Position numbers and translations under genes: made by a program. 64,000 nucleotides of DNA from Cliona cf. orientalis (taxonomy: Eukaryota > Porifera > Demospongiae > Clionaida > Clionaidae): the NCBI GenBank assembly GCA_963930775.1, contig OZ005701.1, positions 3,851,669-3,915,668 of the forward strand, written 5' to 3'. Positions 61,501 to 63,388 of this stretch are shown piece after piece (positions within the stretch are counted from its first letter, which is position 1; every line of letters starts with the position of its first letter). A model generated the notes under the pieces. That model saw only the letters and a list, made by a program, of their open reading frames with translations, was not told the origin of the DNA and did no database searches.

Positions 61501-63254
61501 CAAGACAGAGCTCGTCGTTATTTATAGTCAGATCAACAACATTAACGCAAGGAGCGGTGAAGAATAATAGATGTGTTCAAACGAACAGAGGCAGCTATCT
61601 TTGCTACCTAGGCATGATTGACAGCTCAGCATAGCATGCAGGAACAAAAACTAGCTCATAGACAATGCTAGAAATTATAGACAAGCACCTTGCTGGAGGG
61701 GAGGCCTCTCTGGTAGTTGTGATAGCTACTCCCTTTGTTATGTCGTCCTTCATTGTGTCACTGCTAGATGGTCTGTTATTTCTCATCTGCTGTGACAGCA
61801 AAAGAGCTCAGGATCGCCCCACCACACAGGCCCTTCATAACATTACAGGTGCTGATCCAGAAAATTTGCATGGAAGGTGGCTGACGGGGTGGCTACCCAT
61901 AGTAAACCATACTAGTGCAAAGGGGGTGGCTGGTTAATAATGGTGGACATTTTCAATACTATGTTGCATAAAAAAAGTAGAGAAGGGGGGTGGCTAGCCA
62001 CCCCTATCCACCCCCGCTGGATCAGCCCTAGCTGCATTAGTATTGTTTATCATAATGTGCATACTAACAAGATTATTTATGATATTATTAACATATAACT
62101 TTAGGCTCTCTTCAATCGTTTGGTTTCCACCAACAAAGGTACACGGGAATTTTCTGCCATTCAACTGAAAAGACTTCAAAAGCTTGGAATCAACAAGACG
62201 TACGTTAGATCGACACTGAGTACCAACAATTGTATTGCGGCATCCACACATATCTCATGTATAGGAATCCAGATGATCTAACTGATGAAGAAATTCGTAA
62301 CTTCTCTCGTTTGAATATTGATCCAACCACTATTACTTGGAATCGAGTTGTTGATACTAATGATAGGTACCTCAGGAAAATTACGATTGGCCAGTCATCT
62401 ACTGAGAAGGGCCATATCAGAGAGGTACAGTGTATACATGTACATACCATATGGCGGGTAATTTTCGGGGGTGCTAATTTTTGTGGAAAGTCAGAGAGGG
62501 CCCTCGATTAATTTTTATGGTTTTAAATTTTGTGACAGCAACCCAGTCCAGGGCTGCGGCATGGTACTGCACATACAATGATGTAATACATATACAGGGT
62601 CAATCTTGCTCGCGATTTTCCTTATCACAAAGATGGATCTGCGGAGATTTGGATTAATAGCATGAGATAGAAGAATATTAGTCTTGAGGACGCCAGCAGC
62701 TGGATAGCAGTGGCTACTGGTGCTTGCTAACTAACATGCAAACAGTTAGGCATCCTAACTGCCATAATGTTTTTGGCCACGCCCATCAGCCGTCCACTTG
62801 ATACATATAATCACTGCAGTCATTAAATTTTACAAGTGGAAATTTTTGTGACTGCCAATGCAAGTCAACCACAAAATTAGCACCCCAAGAAAATTACCCG
62901 CCACACGGTACATGTACGTACGTATACACAGCAAACCCCTTTGTTTAAGAGGGGGAGGAAAGAGGGAGGGCGAGAGTGAGAGAAATATTGAAAGATAAAG
63001 AACATGTAAATGAGTGGCAGAAGAGGAAATTAACCTTTTTTTTCAGACTCAGTTTGATATTTCTGTGGCAAGTGAAGTGATGGCCATCCTAGCTCTCACC
63101 AGTGACATGGCTGACATGAAGGAGAGGTTGGGTAGGATTGTTATTGGTAACAGCTATAGTGGATTGGCCGTAACTGCTGATGATCTTGGTGTGACTGGAG
63201 CTCTTGCTGTGCTAATGAAGGAGGCCATTAAGCCCAATCTTATGCAGACACTTG
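7782..63254 (+). CDS. MTHFD1: C1-tetrahydrofolate synthase, cytoplasmic (5' 13 exons; 3' part outside window)
   Basis: Trifunctional folate enzyme: methylene-THF dehydrogenase (NADP), methenyl-THF cyclohydrolase and formate-THF ligase, interconverting one-carbon folates in the cytosol. Thirteen exons join in phase: 7782-7907, 17511-17609, 27803-27943, 28554-28718, 34262-34457, 34753-34913, 36248-36385, 36438-36514, 57011-57165, 60339-60493, 62105-62199, 62265-62424 and 63047-63254 (625 codons plus one base). Residues 1-296 form the dehydrogenase/cyclohydrolase domain with Tyr52, Lys56, Gln100, Asp125, Cys147, Arg173 and Ser197 at human numbering; the last two indicate NADP use. PGGVGPMTV is at 272-280. 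The synthetase domain starts after a linker near 297-320 and shows the ATP-binding GEGKST (381-386) and [11 protein letters not shown] (417-427). No targeting peptide precedes the catalytic domain, so the cytosolic form is expected. The animal enzyme is about 935 residues, so about one third is missing to the right. Confidence 0.97.
8673..9485. mobile_element. Foldback element I (813 bp, about 310-bp inverted arms)
   Basis: Ends are ATAGATATTATAGACTA and TAGTCTATAATACCTAT. The arms pair over about 310 bp, for example GGTTTGCATTCTTGGATAGA near 8760 against its inverse near 9370. The right arm, read on the minus strand, keeps a 99-codon frame (9346 to 9047) that is broken in the left arm. It may be captured or decayed coding sequence, or chance. 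Confidence 0.75.
9838..10035. repeat. Dispersed repeat K, copy 1
   Basis: The segment TTTTATTTATGCGAATTATG with GCGAGTCAAGCGGCGGTCGC recurs, diverged, at 60095-60240 as TTTATTTATGCAAATTGTGT with GAGTCAAGTGACGGTCAC. Boundaries are approximate. Confidence 0.5.
10056..10246. mobile_element. TACCGTA-type MITE, CTGGAAATTTT family (191 bp)
   Basis: It starts TACCGTAAATCTGGAAATTT and ends with the inverse GAAAATTTCCAGATCTACGGTA (truncated match), flanked by TA. It is internally palindromic and AT-rich, and has the same length as the related copy at 33662-33852. Confidence 0.85.
10455..11112. mobile_element. Foldback element J (about 660 bp)
   Basis: The left arm (about 10455-10685) reappears inverted and diverged at about 10905-11112: CAATTTTTGCAATGG against TTGCAAAAATTGCTGAC, and CAATGCGCATGG against CATGCGCATTGCACC. 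No coding capacity is recognised. Confidence 0.65.
11391..11421. repeat. (ACATGT)n microsatellite
   Basis: About five consecutive ACATGT units. It is the longest instance of the TACATGTA palindrome that recurs throughout the window (15,620, 17,465, 20,500, 22,408, 23,440). Confidence 0.9.
11424..12026. mobile_element. Tc1/mariner-like non-autonomous element
   Basis: It starts TA-CAGTAGTGGCCAATACAA and ends with an inverse (TTTTTATTGACCGCTACTGG). CAGTRGYGGYCAA is a Tc1-like terminus. The 3' TA is not clean. No transposase frame is present. Confidence 0.65.
12155..12642 (+). mobile_element. TIR element family F, copy 1, with short open frame
   Basis: Termini TACTGTAGAGTCTCGTTAAT and the inverse of TTAACCAGACTTTACGATA, each followed by GCGCATGCGCTTAT. 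A 96-codon frame (12181-12471) ends a helical stretch with [19 protein letters not shown]-like tails occur at the C terminus of some Tigger-type transposases, so this may be a remnant of one. Weak, and stated as inference. A diverged copy is at 48485, with fragments at 27063 and 61000. Confidence 0.6.
13670..13784. mobile_element. Small hairpin MITE (115 bp)
   Basis: The arms AGTTATCAACTGGGTGCCCA and the inverse of TGGCAACCAGTTGATAAGT surround a GTTTAC/GTAAAC pair and a CCCTCGGGAT-like centre. Similar hairpins with a CCCTCGGG or AGGGCG centre lie at 15806 and near 22190. Confidence 0.7.
14100..15445 (+). pseudogene. Crypton-type tyrosine recombinase, broken
   Basis: Three frames share one protein family (DUF3504/Crypton, also domesticated in KIAA1958- and QRICH1-like genes). 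The N-terminal DNA-binding part ([20 protein letters not shown]) starts near 14165. The core includes [17 protein letters not shown] near 14665. The HxLR box ([10 protein letters not shown]) is at about 15050, and [13 protein letters not shown] with the presumed nucleophile Tyr at about 15110-15145. Frameshifts near 14335, 14460, 14560, 14755 and 15095 and a TGA before the last box make it inactive. A Ser/Thr-rich tail ends at 15445. No terminal repeats are seen, as expected for Cryptons. It is in sense orientation inside MTHFD1 intron 1. Confidence 0.85.
15806..15920. mobile_element. Small hairpin MITE (about 115 bp)
   Basis: The arms AGTTATACCACGCCC...GGGATTTATTGCC pair with GGCAATAAATATCCC...GGCATGGTATAACT around CCCGAGGG. 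Same design as the hairpin at 13670. Confidence 0.7.
16073..16513. mobile_element. TACCGTA-type MITE, GGCGGGTAATTTT family, copy 1
   Basis: It starts TACCGTGTGGTGGGTAATTT and ends with the inverse AAAATTACCCGCCATACGGTA (partial), with TA at both ends. It shares internal CCACGAAAATTAAT-type segments with copies at 59409 and 62445. The middle holds unrelated sequence. Confidence 0.85.
16784..16803. repeat. Poly-C tract (about 20 nt)
   Basis: A homopolymer run. Its length should be treated as uncertain in any assembly. Confidence 0.9.
17511..17609 (+). CDS. MTHFD1: MTHFD1 exon 2 (residues 43-75)
   Basis: The acceptor is TTGATGCAG and the donor GTATGC, phase 0 on both sides. It carries [12 protein letters not shown] with Tyr52 and the catalytic Lys56. 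Confidence 0.95.
17940..18050 (+). pseudogene. Coding-like fragment, [10 protein letters not shown], copy 1
   Basis: The plus-strand frame reads [20 protein letters not shown], then NLYWS. It matches an inverted copy at 20985-21125 mainly by third-position and conservative changes, which suggests that both descend from a translated sequence. Family not recognised. Confidence 0.4.
19558..20354. mobile_element. TIR element family B, copy 1 (797 bp)
   Basis: Ends TATGTTTTAGAGCCAATATT and the inverse, with long imperfect inverted arms. Each arm holds repeated units of GTGTGACTATTGTGCCACTT plus GGTAAYCGGTTACCCTATAG. The interior repeats ATGGCTGAAATCAAATTGTG. No transposase. Sister copy at 50811-51936. 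Confidence 0.8.
20985..21130 (-). pseudogene. Coding-like fragment, [10 protein letters not shown], copy 2
   Basis: The minus-strand frame from 21130 ([20 protein letters not shown]) continues [12 protein letters not shown], paralogous to the plus-strand fragment at 17940-18050. Function unknown. Confidence 0.4.
21639..21844. mobile_element. MITE with TATAGCAGGAAACTTT terminus (206 bp)
   Basis: Inverted ends GCAGGAAACTTTGGCAAG and CTTGCCAAATTTACCCGC, flanked by TA. Similar termini occur at 35409-35586, and a related single segment is at about 55500-55560. Confidence 0.7.
23017..23429. mobile_element. MITE with AGAGGGATTCCGC termini, copy 2 (413 bp)
   Basis: TA-flanked. Ends AGAGGGATTCCGCAAAACGA and the inverse. 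It aligns end to end with the copy at 1824-2214. A 96-codon frame inside is shared only in part and is not considered a gene. Confidence 0.8.
23589..23652. mobile_element. Miniature TAGTCT hairpin element (64 bp)
   Basis: The arms TAGTCTCACTGGGGGCATCT and the inverse (ending CCCAGTGAGACTA) pair over about 27 nt. Same terminal TAGTCTC as the hairpin at 3695. Confidence 0.65.
23946..24663. mobile_element. GGTCCCC foldback element (about 718 bp)
   Basis: Ends TGGTCCCCCTAC and GTAGGGGGGACCA. Each end carries four to five spaced copies of a CATAAGTGGTCCCCC-like unit in opposite orientations, so the termini are arrays of subterminal repeats. The interior is single-copy here. Confidence 0.7.
24690..26030 (+). 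pseudogene. pogo-like (DDE_1) transposase, decayed
   Basis: Scattered frames match one protein. An N-terminal HTH start ([14 protein letters not shown]) is near 24715, [10 protein letters not shown] near 25260, [12 protein letters not shown] near 25320 with a catalytic Asp, [13 protein letters not shown] near 25565 with the second Asp, [11 protein letters not shown] near 25690, and an acidic tail ([14 protein letters not shown]) to 26020. Many frameshifts and stops. It starts right after the GGTCCCC foldback. No matching TIRs are visible. Confidence 0.85.
26140..26510 (-). pseudogene. HIRAN-domain fragment
   Basis: The minus-strand frame from about 26470 reads [20 protein letters not shown], then [20 protein letters not shown]. 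This HIRAN pattern (N.xD..AVA, G.IPRE, HGG.I) is continued in another frame by [17 protein letters not shown]. Stand-alone HIRAN frames of this kind occur in repeat-associated genes of sponges and cnidarians. Frame breaks make this copy a remnant. HIRAN domains bind DNA ends or ssDNA in known proteins. Confidence 0.6.
26621..27067. mobile_element. TACCGTA-type MITE, CTGGAAATTTT family, long copy (447 bp)
   Basis: It starts TACCGTAAATCTGGAAATTT and ends AAAATTCATGGACTTACGGTA (partial inverse). TA at both ends. The AT-rich arms resemble the 191-bp elements. The middle (about 26750-26930) is GC-rich and unrelated. Confidence 0.75.
27063..27148. repeat. Short element with family F-like ends
   Basis: TACGGTATCCTTTATTAAGC and GCACTTATTAACCAGGGTAT-ACAGTA face each other over 86 bp, sharing TACGGTA with the preceding MITE. 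Probably an end-only derivative of family F. Confidence 0.5.
27803..27943 (+). CDS. MTHFD1: MTHFD1 exon 3 (residues 76-122)
   Basis: The acceptor is TTTCATTAG and the donor GTTAAT, phase 0. It holds the FolD signature ending HAILLQLPL with Gln100. Confidence 0.95.
27944..28553 (+). other. MTHFD1 intron 3 (610 bp)
   Basis: Contains family H element 28253-28492. The rest is unassigned. Confidence 0.8.
28253..28492. mobile_element. TIR element family H, copy 1
   Basis: Ends TATAAGGCCACT and AGTGGCCTAATA, with GTTTCTCATCC/GGATGAGA just inside. It contains a run of about 16 G (28459-28474). The family is shared with 31552-31822. Confidence 0.6.
28554..28718 (+). CDS. MTHFD1: MTHFD1 exon 4 (residues 123-177)
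   Basis: The acceptor is ACAATTCAG and the donor GTAAGT, phase 0. It opens [13 protein letters not shown] (Asp125), includes IVPCTPLG (Cys147) and ends [10 protein letters not shown] (Arg173, NADP 2'-phosphate contact). Confidence 0.96.
29060..29990 (+). pseudogene. IS630/mariner-like (DDE_3) transposase, decayed
   Basis: The frames collectively cover an IS630-type transposase. An HTH region starts near 29070 (SAYSEDL, then [13 protein letters not shown]). [11 protein letters not shown] is near 29340, [13 protein letters not shown] near 29455 with the first Asp of the DDE/D triad, [15 protein letters not shown] near 29610, [11 protein letters not shown] near 29715 with the second Asp, and [12 protein letters not shown] near 29830 with the third acidic residue. 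Frameshifts and stops disrupt it. Terminal repeats were not found. Confidence 0.85.
31552..31822. mobile_element. TIR element family H, copy 2, nested in G
   Basis: Ends TTAGGCCAAGCAAAATTGAT and the inverse of TTGAATTTTATTTGGCCTTA-type sequence, with TTAGTTTCTCATCC inside. It lies within the insertion carried by family G copy 2. Confidence 0.65.
31868..32078. mobile_element. TACCGTA-type MITE, AATTGCG family, copy 2 (211 bp)
   Basis: Same 211-bp length and near-identical sequence to 3370-3580, with TA at both ends. The small number of differences suggests fairly recent activity. Confidence 0.9.
32751..32799. mobile_element. Miniature TAGTCT hairpin with 8-bp target duplication
   Basis: TTAGTCTGGTGAGCTA pairs with TAGCTTGCCAGACTAA around a GAGGAGGGG loop. 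AGATGCAC is repeated exactly on both sides (before 32752 and after 32797). An 8-bp duplication and a tiny palindrome point to a hAT-type non-autonomous element. Confidence 0.75.
33662..33852. mobile_element. TACCGTA-type MITE, CGGGAAATTTT family (191 bp)
   Basis: It starts TACCGTAGATCGGGAAATTT and ends ATCCCGATCTACGGTA, TA-flanked. Interior TTTTCGCCAG/CTGGCGAAAA pairs. Same length as 10056-10246. Confidence 0.87.
34262..34457 (+). CDS. MTHFD1: MTHFD1 exon 5 (residues 178-242)
   Basis: The acceptor is TACATGCCAG. It opens [20 protein letters not shown] with Ser197. It ends in the GINSVP region with one base carried over, donor GTGAGT. This is the NADP-binding half of the D/C domain. Confidence 0.96.
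34592..34708. repeat. Hairpin in MTHFD1 intron 5 (about 117 bp)
   Basis: GTAAAACTTGCTGGTATTGA pairs with TCAGCAAGTTTTAC, and CTAGATGATCTAG lies near the middle. It occupies over a third of the 295-bp intron 34458-34752. Confidence 0.65.
34753..34913 (+). CDS. MTHFD1: MTHFD1 exon 6 (residues 243-296)
   Basis: The acceptor is GTATTTCAG and the donor GTACAC. The first two bases complete Asp243. Contains [13 protein letters not shown] and the FolD signature PGGVGPMTV (272-280). End of the dehydrogenase/cyclohydrolase domain. Confidence 0.96.
34914..36247 (+). other. MTHFD1 intron 6 (1,334 bp)
   Basis: Contains a MITE at 35409-35586. Otherwise unassigned AT-rich sequence. Confidence 0.75.
35409..35586. 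mobile_element. MITE with TATAGCGGGA terminus
   Basis: CGTATAGCGGGATGCTTTCG faces TTTTCAGTTTCCTGCTATAT as imperfect inverted repeats. Related to 21639-21844. Confidence 0.55.
36248..36385 (+). CDS. MTHFD1: MTHFD1 exon 7 (residues 297-342)
   Basis: The acceptor is TTTATCCAG and the donor GTAGGC, phase 0. Contains the interdomain linker and [18 protein letters not shown], the conserved entry to the synthetase domain. Confidence 0.95.
36386..36437 (+). other. MTHFD1 intron 7 (52 bp)
   Basis: A minimal GT-AG intron between exons 7 and 8, immediately before the 20.5-kb intron 8. Confidence 0.9.
36438..36514 (+). CDS. MTHFD1: MTHFD1 exon 8 (residues 343-367)
   Basis: The acceptor is [29 protein letters not shown] matches the start of the synthetase domain. 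It ends GGAAA before GTATGT, and two bases of Lys368 carry over to exon 9. This reading, rather than extending through TAT, restores the GKYVVVTG motif. Confidence 0.92.
37242..37312 (-). tRNA. tRNA-like gene, array unit 1
   Basis: The cloverleaf can be drawn: acceptor GTGGTCG with TGGCTGC (several G-T pairs), D arm GCTC/GAGC, anticodon stem CTGGT/GCCAG, T arm CTGGG/CCCGG with TTCGATT. The A box (TAGCTCAGTGGTAGAGCG) and B box (GGTTCGATTCC) are excellent and closest to tRNA-Ala. The anticodon loop GGCTCAA lacks U33, so it is probably a tRNA-derived RNA rather than a decoding tRNA. Confidence 0.6.
37530..37600 (-). tRNA. tRNA-like gene, array unit 2
   Basis: Same as unit 1, but the T stem is CTGGG/CCCAG, fully paired (one compensating-looking change). 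Followed by the same T run. Confidence 0.6.
37818..37888 (-). tRNA. tRNA-like gene, array unit 3
   Basis: Identical T stem to unit 2. The unit differs from its neighbours by single substitutions only (for example AAAGGCG for AAGGGCG at about 37923). Confidence 0.6.
38730..38755. repeat. Poly-C tract (about 26 nt)
   Basis: Same place in element A as the C17 run at 53494-53510, so the tract is part of the element and length-variable. Confidence 0.9.
39509..39757 (+). repeat. 5' LTR (249 bp)
   Basis: It begins TGTAACAGACACATCC and ends GAGTGTTTCA. A TATA-like CTCTATAAAAACC lies at about 39653-39665. It has extra 9-bp and 6-bp stretches relative to the 3' LTR. Confidence 0.93.
39759..39776 (+). 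other. Primer binding site, tRNA-Leu
   Basis: TGGTGTCAGGAGTGGGAT, one base after the LTR, is complementary to the 3' end of animal tRNA-Leu (…CCCACTCCTGACACCA). Confidence 0.85.
39778..40437 (+). pseudogene. gag, truncated
   Basis: The frame opens [12 protein letters not shown] right after the PBS and keeps about 206 capsid-like residues (retrotrans_gag pattern [11 protein letters not shown], then [19 protein letters not shown]). At about 40396 the frame runs into sequence belonging to the end of the protease. The nucleocapsid zinc knuckles and the protease active site are absent, best explained by an internal deletion. Confidence 0.85.
40398..43909 (+). pseudogene. pol (protease tail, RT, RNase H, integrase), multiply broken
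   Basis: The protease survives only as a tail with [16 protein letters not shown] (about 40447). [16 protein letters not shown] near 41350, [12 protein letters not shown] at 41459, catalytic YIDD at 41549. RNase [17 protein letters not shown] at about 41970, [11 protein letters not shown] at about 42170, HVNADSLSR at about 42297. Integrase: zinc-binding Cys pair near 42780, [10 protein letters not shown] near 42870, TDQGRNFES near 43053, SDGMIERFN near 43150, then a GPYIIIK module near 43590. Stops or frame changes occur near 41173, 41250, 41950, 42680, 42953, 43005 and 43235. No chromodomain is seen after the integrase. Confidence 0.93.
43987..44002 (+). other. Polypurine tract
   Basis: GGAGGAGGGGGAGTGG abuts the 3' LTR, the usual plus-strand primer position. 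Confidence 0.8.
44003..44238 (+). repeat. 3' LTR (236 bp)
   Basis: TGTAACAGACAC...GAGTGTTTCA, matching the 5' LTR apart from small indels. Confidence 0.93.
44361..44693. mobile_element. MITE with CAGGGGCGGATCCAG termini, copy 1
   Basis: Ends CAGGGGGCGGATCCAG and the inverse of CTGTATCCGCCCCTG, flanked by TTGAC on both sides. Interior GGGGGGTGC/GCACCCCCC pairs. Relatives at 61846 and 63650. Confidence 0.8.
45161..45740 (+). mobile_element. TIR element family G, copy 1 (580 bp)
   Basis: Ends TACCGTACCGTCGCAAAAGA and TCTTTCGCGAGGGTACGGTA. Inside each end is TATTGGCCCA. It carries a 47-bp palindrome (45380-45426) that copy 2 lacks. Confidence 0.8.
45380..45426. repeat. 47-bp perfect hairpin inside family G copy 1
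   Basis: Arms CCAGGGACTATACATTATCT(TTC) mirror exactly around a single A. It is absent at the matching place in copy 2 (near 32325), so it is probably an insertion. Confidence 0.8.
45765..46250 (+). repeat. Dispersed repeat family D, copy 2
   Basis: It opens ATCGGTAGACTCTATAAGTA with GGGATGGCCCGG and carries CGCCATTTTGTCATATAATG and GCCATGGTGAAGTCATGTGA, shared with 57965-58895. Confidence 0.65.
47271..47693. mobile_element. TIR element family E, copy 1 (423 bp)
   Basis: Ends ACAAGTATAA and TTATACTTGT. The arms of about 125 bp are nearly identical, including GGATGAAGTAGGGATGG and TGTAGGGATAGTCACATCAA. The interior is unrelated. Confidence 0.8.
48485..48907 (+). mobile_element. TIR element family F, copy 2 (left end degraded)
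   Basis: AGTGAAGTTTTAGCCCCACC onward aligns with 12245-12642 and ends ACCAGACTTTACGGTA. The frame seen in copy 1 is broken here. Confidence 0.65.
49024..49112. repeat. Short hairpin with CCCACGATTACGCCCC arms
   Basis: AATCCCACGATTACGCCCCC pairs with GGGGGCTTATACGTGGGAT. Probably a small MITE. Confidence 0.55.
49210..49427. mobile_element. TA-flanked MITE, TACCTTAGGGC type (218 bp)
   Basis: It starts TACCTTAGGGCTACGGTTAT and ends ACAAAAGTGTCCTTAAGGTA, with GCGGGT/ACCCGC pairing inside each end. Confidence 0.75.
49445..49880 (+). repeat. Dispersed repeat family C, copy 3, with (GT)n
   Basis: It starts TTAACCCTCGGCGCATGCGC, then a GT microsatellite, then a body shared with 63389-64000. Confidence 0.7.
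49487..49520. repeat. (GT)17 microsatellite
   Basis: A pure GT run inside family C copy 3. Copies at 56080 and 63415 have shorter TGTGTG tracts at the same place. Confidence 0.9.
50811..51936. mobile_element. TIR element family B, copy 2 (1,126 bp)
   Basis: Ends TATGTTTTAGAGCCAGTATT and AATATTGGCTCTAAAACATA. The arms of over 300 bp pair closely. The right arm holds about five tandem 57-60-bp units. No transposase. Confidence 0.82.
51595..51875. repeat. 57-60-bp tandem repeat in family B copy 2
   Basis: Units carry AGTGGCACAATAGTCACAC, then TCCCTATAGRGTAACCGATT and ACCAATTCTACCRAAAG. Because 57 is a multiple of three the units stay open in one frame, giving a repetitive 139-codon frame that is not convincing as a gene. 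Confidence 0.8.
52683..54210. mobile_element. ATGCATG foldback element A, copy 2 (1,528 bp, uninterrupted)
   Basis: Ends TACTCAAAATGG and CCATTTTGAGTA with the same order of palindromes, minisatellite (52986-53112), C run (53494-53510) and tail as copy 1. The right side has more CATGCATGTTTCATGCATG units. It serves as the empty-site reference for the tRNA-like array. Confidence 0.82.
56036..56400 (+). repeat. Dispersed repeat family C, copy 4
   Basis: It starts TTAACCCTCAGTGCATGCAC and contains CCAAACTAGCTGCCGCATTC and GCTTCTTGATTTTTCCCGAG, matching the minus strand of copy 1. Confidence 0.65.
56838..56945 (+). repeat. About 100-bp repeat upstream of exon 9
   Basis: TGCTGTTAGTAGTGTTCAGT plus CACATTATCCCATGATTATG is repeated at 59805-59905 in the next intron, nearly identical. 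A dispersed repeat or a local duplication. Confidence 0.7.
57011..57165 (+). CDS. MTHFD1: MTHFD1 exon 9 (residues 368-420)
   Basis: The acceptor is TTGATGCAG and the donor GTATTA. The first base completes Lys368. Carries [16 protein letters not shown] (ATP-binding loop 381-386) and [16 protein letters not shown]. One base of Gly420 carries over. Confidence 0.97.
57252..57290. repeat. (GTT)n microsatellite
   Basis: About twelve GTT units with one interruption (ATC). Confidence 0.9.
57965..58895 (+). repeat. Dispersed repeat family D, copy 3
   Basis: It opens GAGTCGGTAGACTCCGTAAG and ends in the GCCATGGTGAAGTCATGTGA block, longer than copy 2 because of the internal duplication. Confidence 0.65.
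58153..58413. repeat. 131-bp tandem duplication
   Basis: TGCCAGAATCAGATGTTCAA starts two successive copies 131 bp apart, with only a few small differences. Confidence 0.85.
59318..59800. mobile_element. TIR element family E, copy 2, interrupted
   Basis: AGTATAAAAACAATGG, GGATGAAGTAGGGATGGCA and, to the right, ACTATACATCCCTATGCTTG match copy 1. A TACCGTA MITE splits the left arm. The right end is truncated at about 59795. Confidence 0.75.
59409..59587. mobile_element. TACCGTA-type MITE, GGCGGGTAATTTT family, copy 2 (179 bp), nested
   Basis: It starts TACCGTATGGCGGGTAATTT and ends AAAATTACCCGCCATACGGTA (partial inverse). TA on both sides. Inserted into family E copy 2. Confidence 0.9.
60095..60240. 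repeat. Dispersed repeat K, copy 2
   Basis: TTTATTTATGCAAATTGTGT and GAGTCAAGTGACGGTCAC match 9838-10035. Confidence 0.5.
60339..60493 (+). CDS. MTHFD1: MTHFD1 exon 10 (residues 420-471)
   Basis: The acceptor is CACTTTCAG and the donor GTATTA, ending phase 0. Completes [11 protein letters not shown] and continues [20 protein letters not shown], the most conserved stretch of formyl-THF synthetases. Confidence 0.97.
61000..61205 (-). repeat. Family F fragment, inverted
   Basis: TGCTGGTAGTGGGTGGGGCC is the inverse of the CCCACCCACTGCCAGCA block of copy 1, and GCACTTATTAACCAGACTTTACAG forms an F-type end. Confidence 0.6.
61846..62034. mobile_element. MITE with CAG...TGATCCAG termini (189 bp), copy 2
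   Basis: CAGGTGCTGATCCAG and CTGGATCAGCCCTAGCTG face each other. CATTA duplicated at both sides. GGGGTGGCTAGCC near the right end pairs with GGTGGCTGACGGGGTGG-like sequence. Confidence 0.75.
62105..62199 (+). CDS. MTHFD1: MTHFD1 exon 11 (residues 472-502)
   Basis: The acceptor is ATAACTTTAG and the donor [26 protein letters not shown]. Two bases of Thr503 carry over. Confidence 0.95.
62265..62424 (+). CDS. MTHFD1: MTHFD1 exon 12 (residues 503-556)
   Basis: The acceptor is TCATGTATAG after a 65-bp intron, the donor GTACAG, phase 0. Contains [18 protein letters not shown] and [13 protein letters not shown]. Confidence 0.95.
62445..62910. mobile_element. TACCGTA-type MITE, GGCGGGTAATTTT family, copy 3 (466 bp)
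   Basis: TACCATATGGCGGGTAATTT at the left, AAAATTACCCGCCACACGGTA (partial) at the right, TA-flanked. It fills most of the 622-bp intron 12. Confidence 0.87.
63047..63254 (+). CDS. MTHFD1: MTHFD1 exon 13 (residues 557-625)
   Basis: The acceptor is TTTTTTTTCAG. Opens [20 protein letters not shown] and ends [12 protein letters not shown] plus one base before the donor GTGTGT. Next exon is outside the window. Confidence 0.96.
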
Positions 63255-63388
63255 GTGTGTTTCATAGTTTCTCAGTACAATGTATCAGGGTATCAGCTAA
63301 TTATTCTCGTAGAAGTAACATTATTATACTAATAGTTTAGATAATCTGGATGCTCATGAGTGGAAGGATCCACTGTACATAGTGCAAT

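Larger units (their letters stand above)
60494..62104 (+). other. MTHFD1 intron 10 (1,611 bp)
   Basis: Contains a short family E fragment (60550-60600), an inverted family F fragment (61000-61205), a 90-codon frame at 61665-61937 of unknown meaning, and a MITE (61846-62034) that overlaps the frame's end. Confidence 0.75.

Noticed and set aside
61665-61937. 90-codon frame with a hydrophobic segment ([20 protein letters not shown])
   Set aside because: It runs into a MITE at its 3' end, has no homology I recognise and lacks splice or promoter support. It could be chance.
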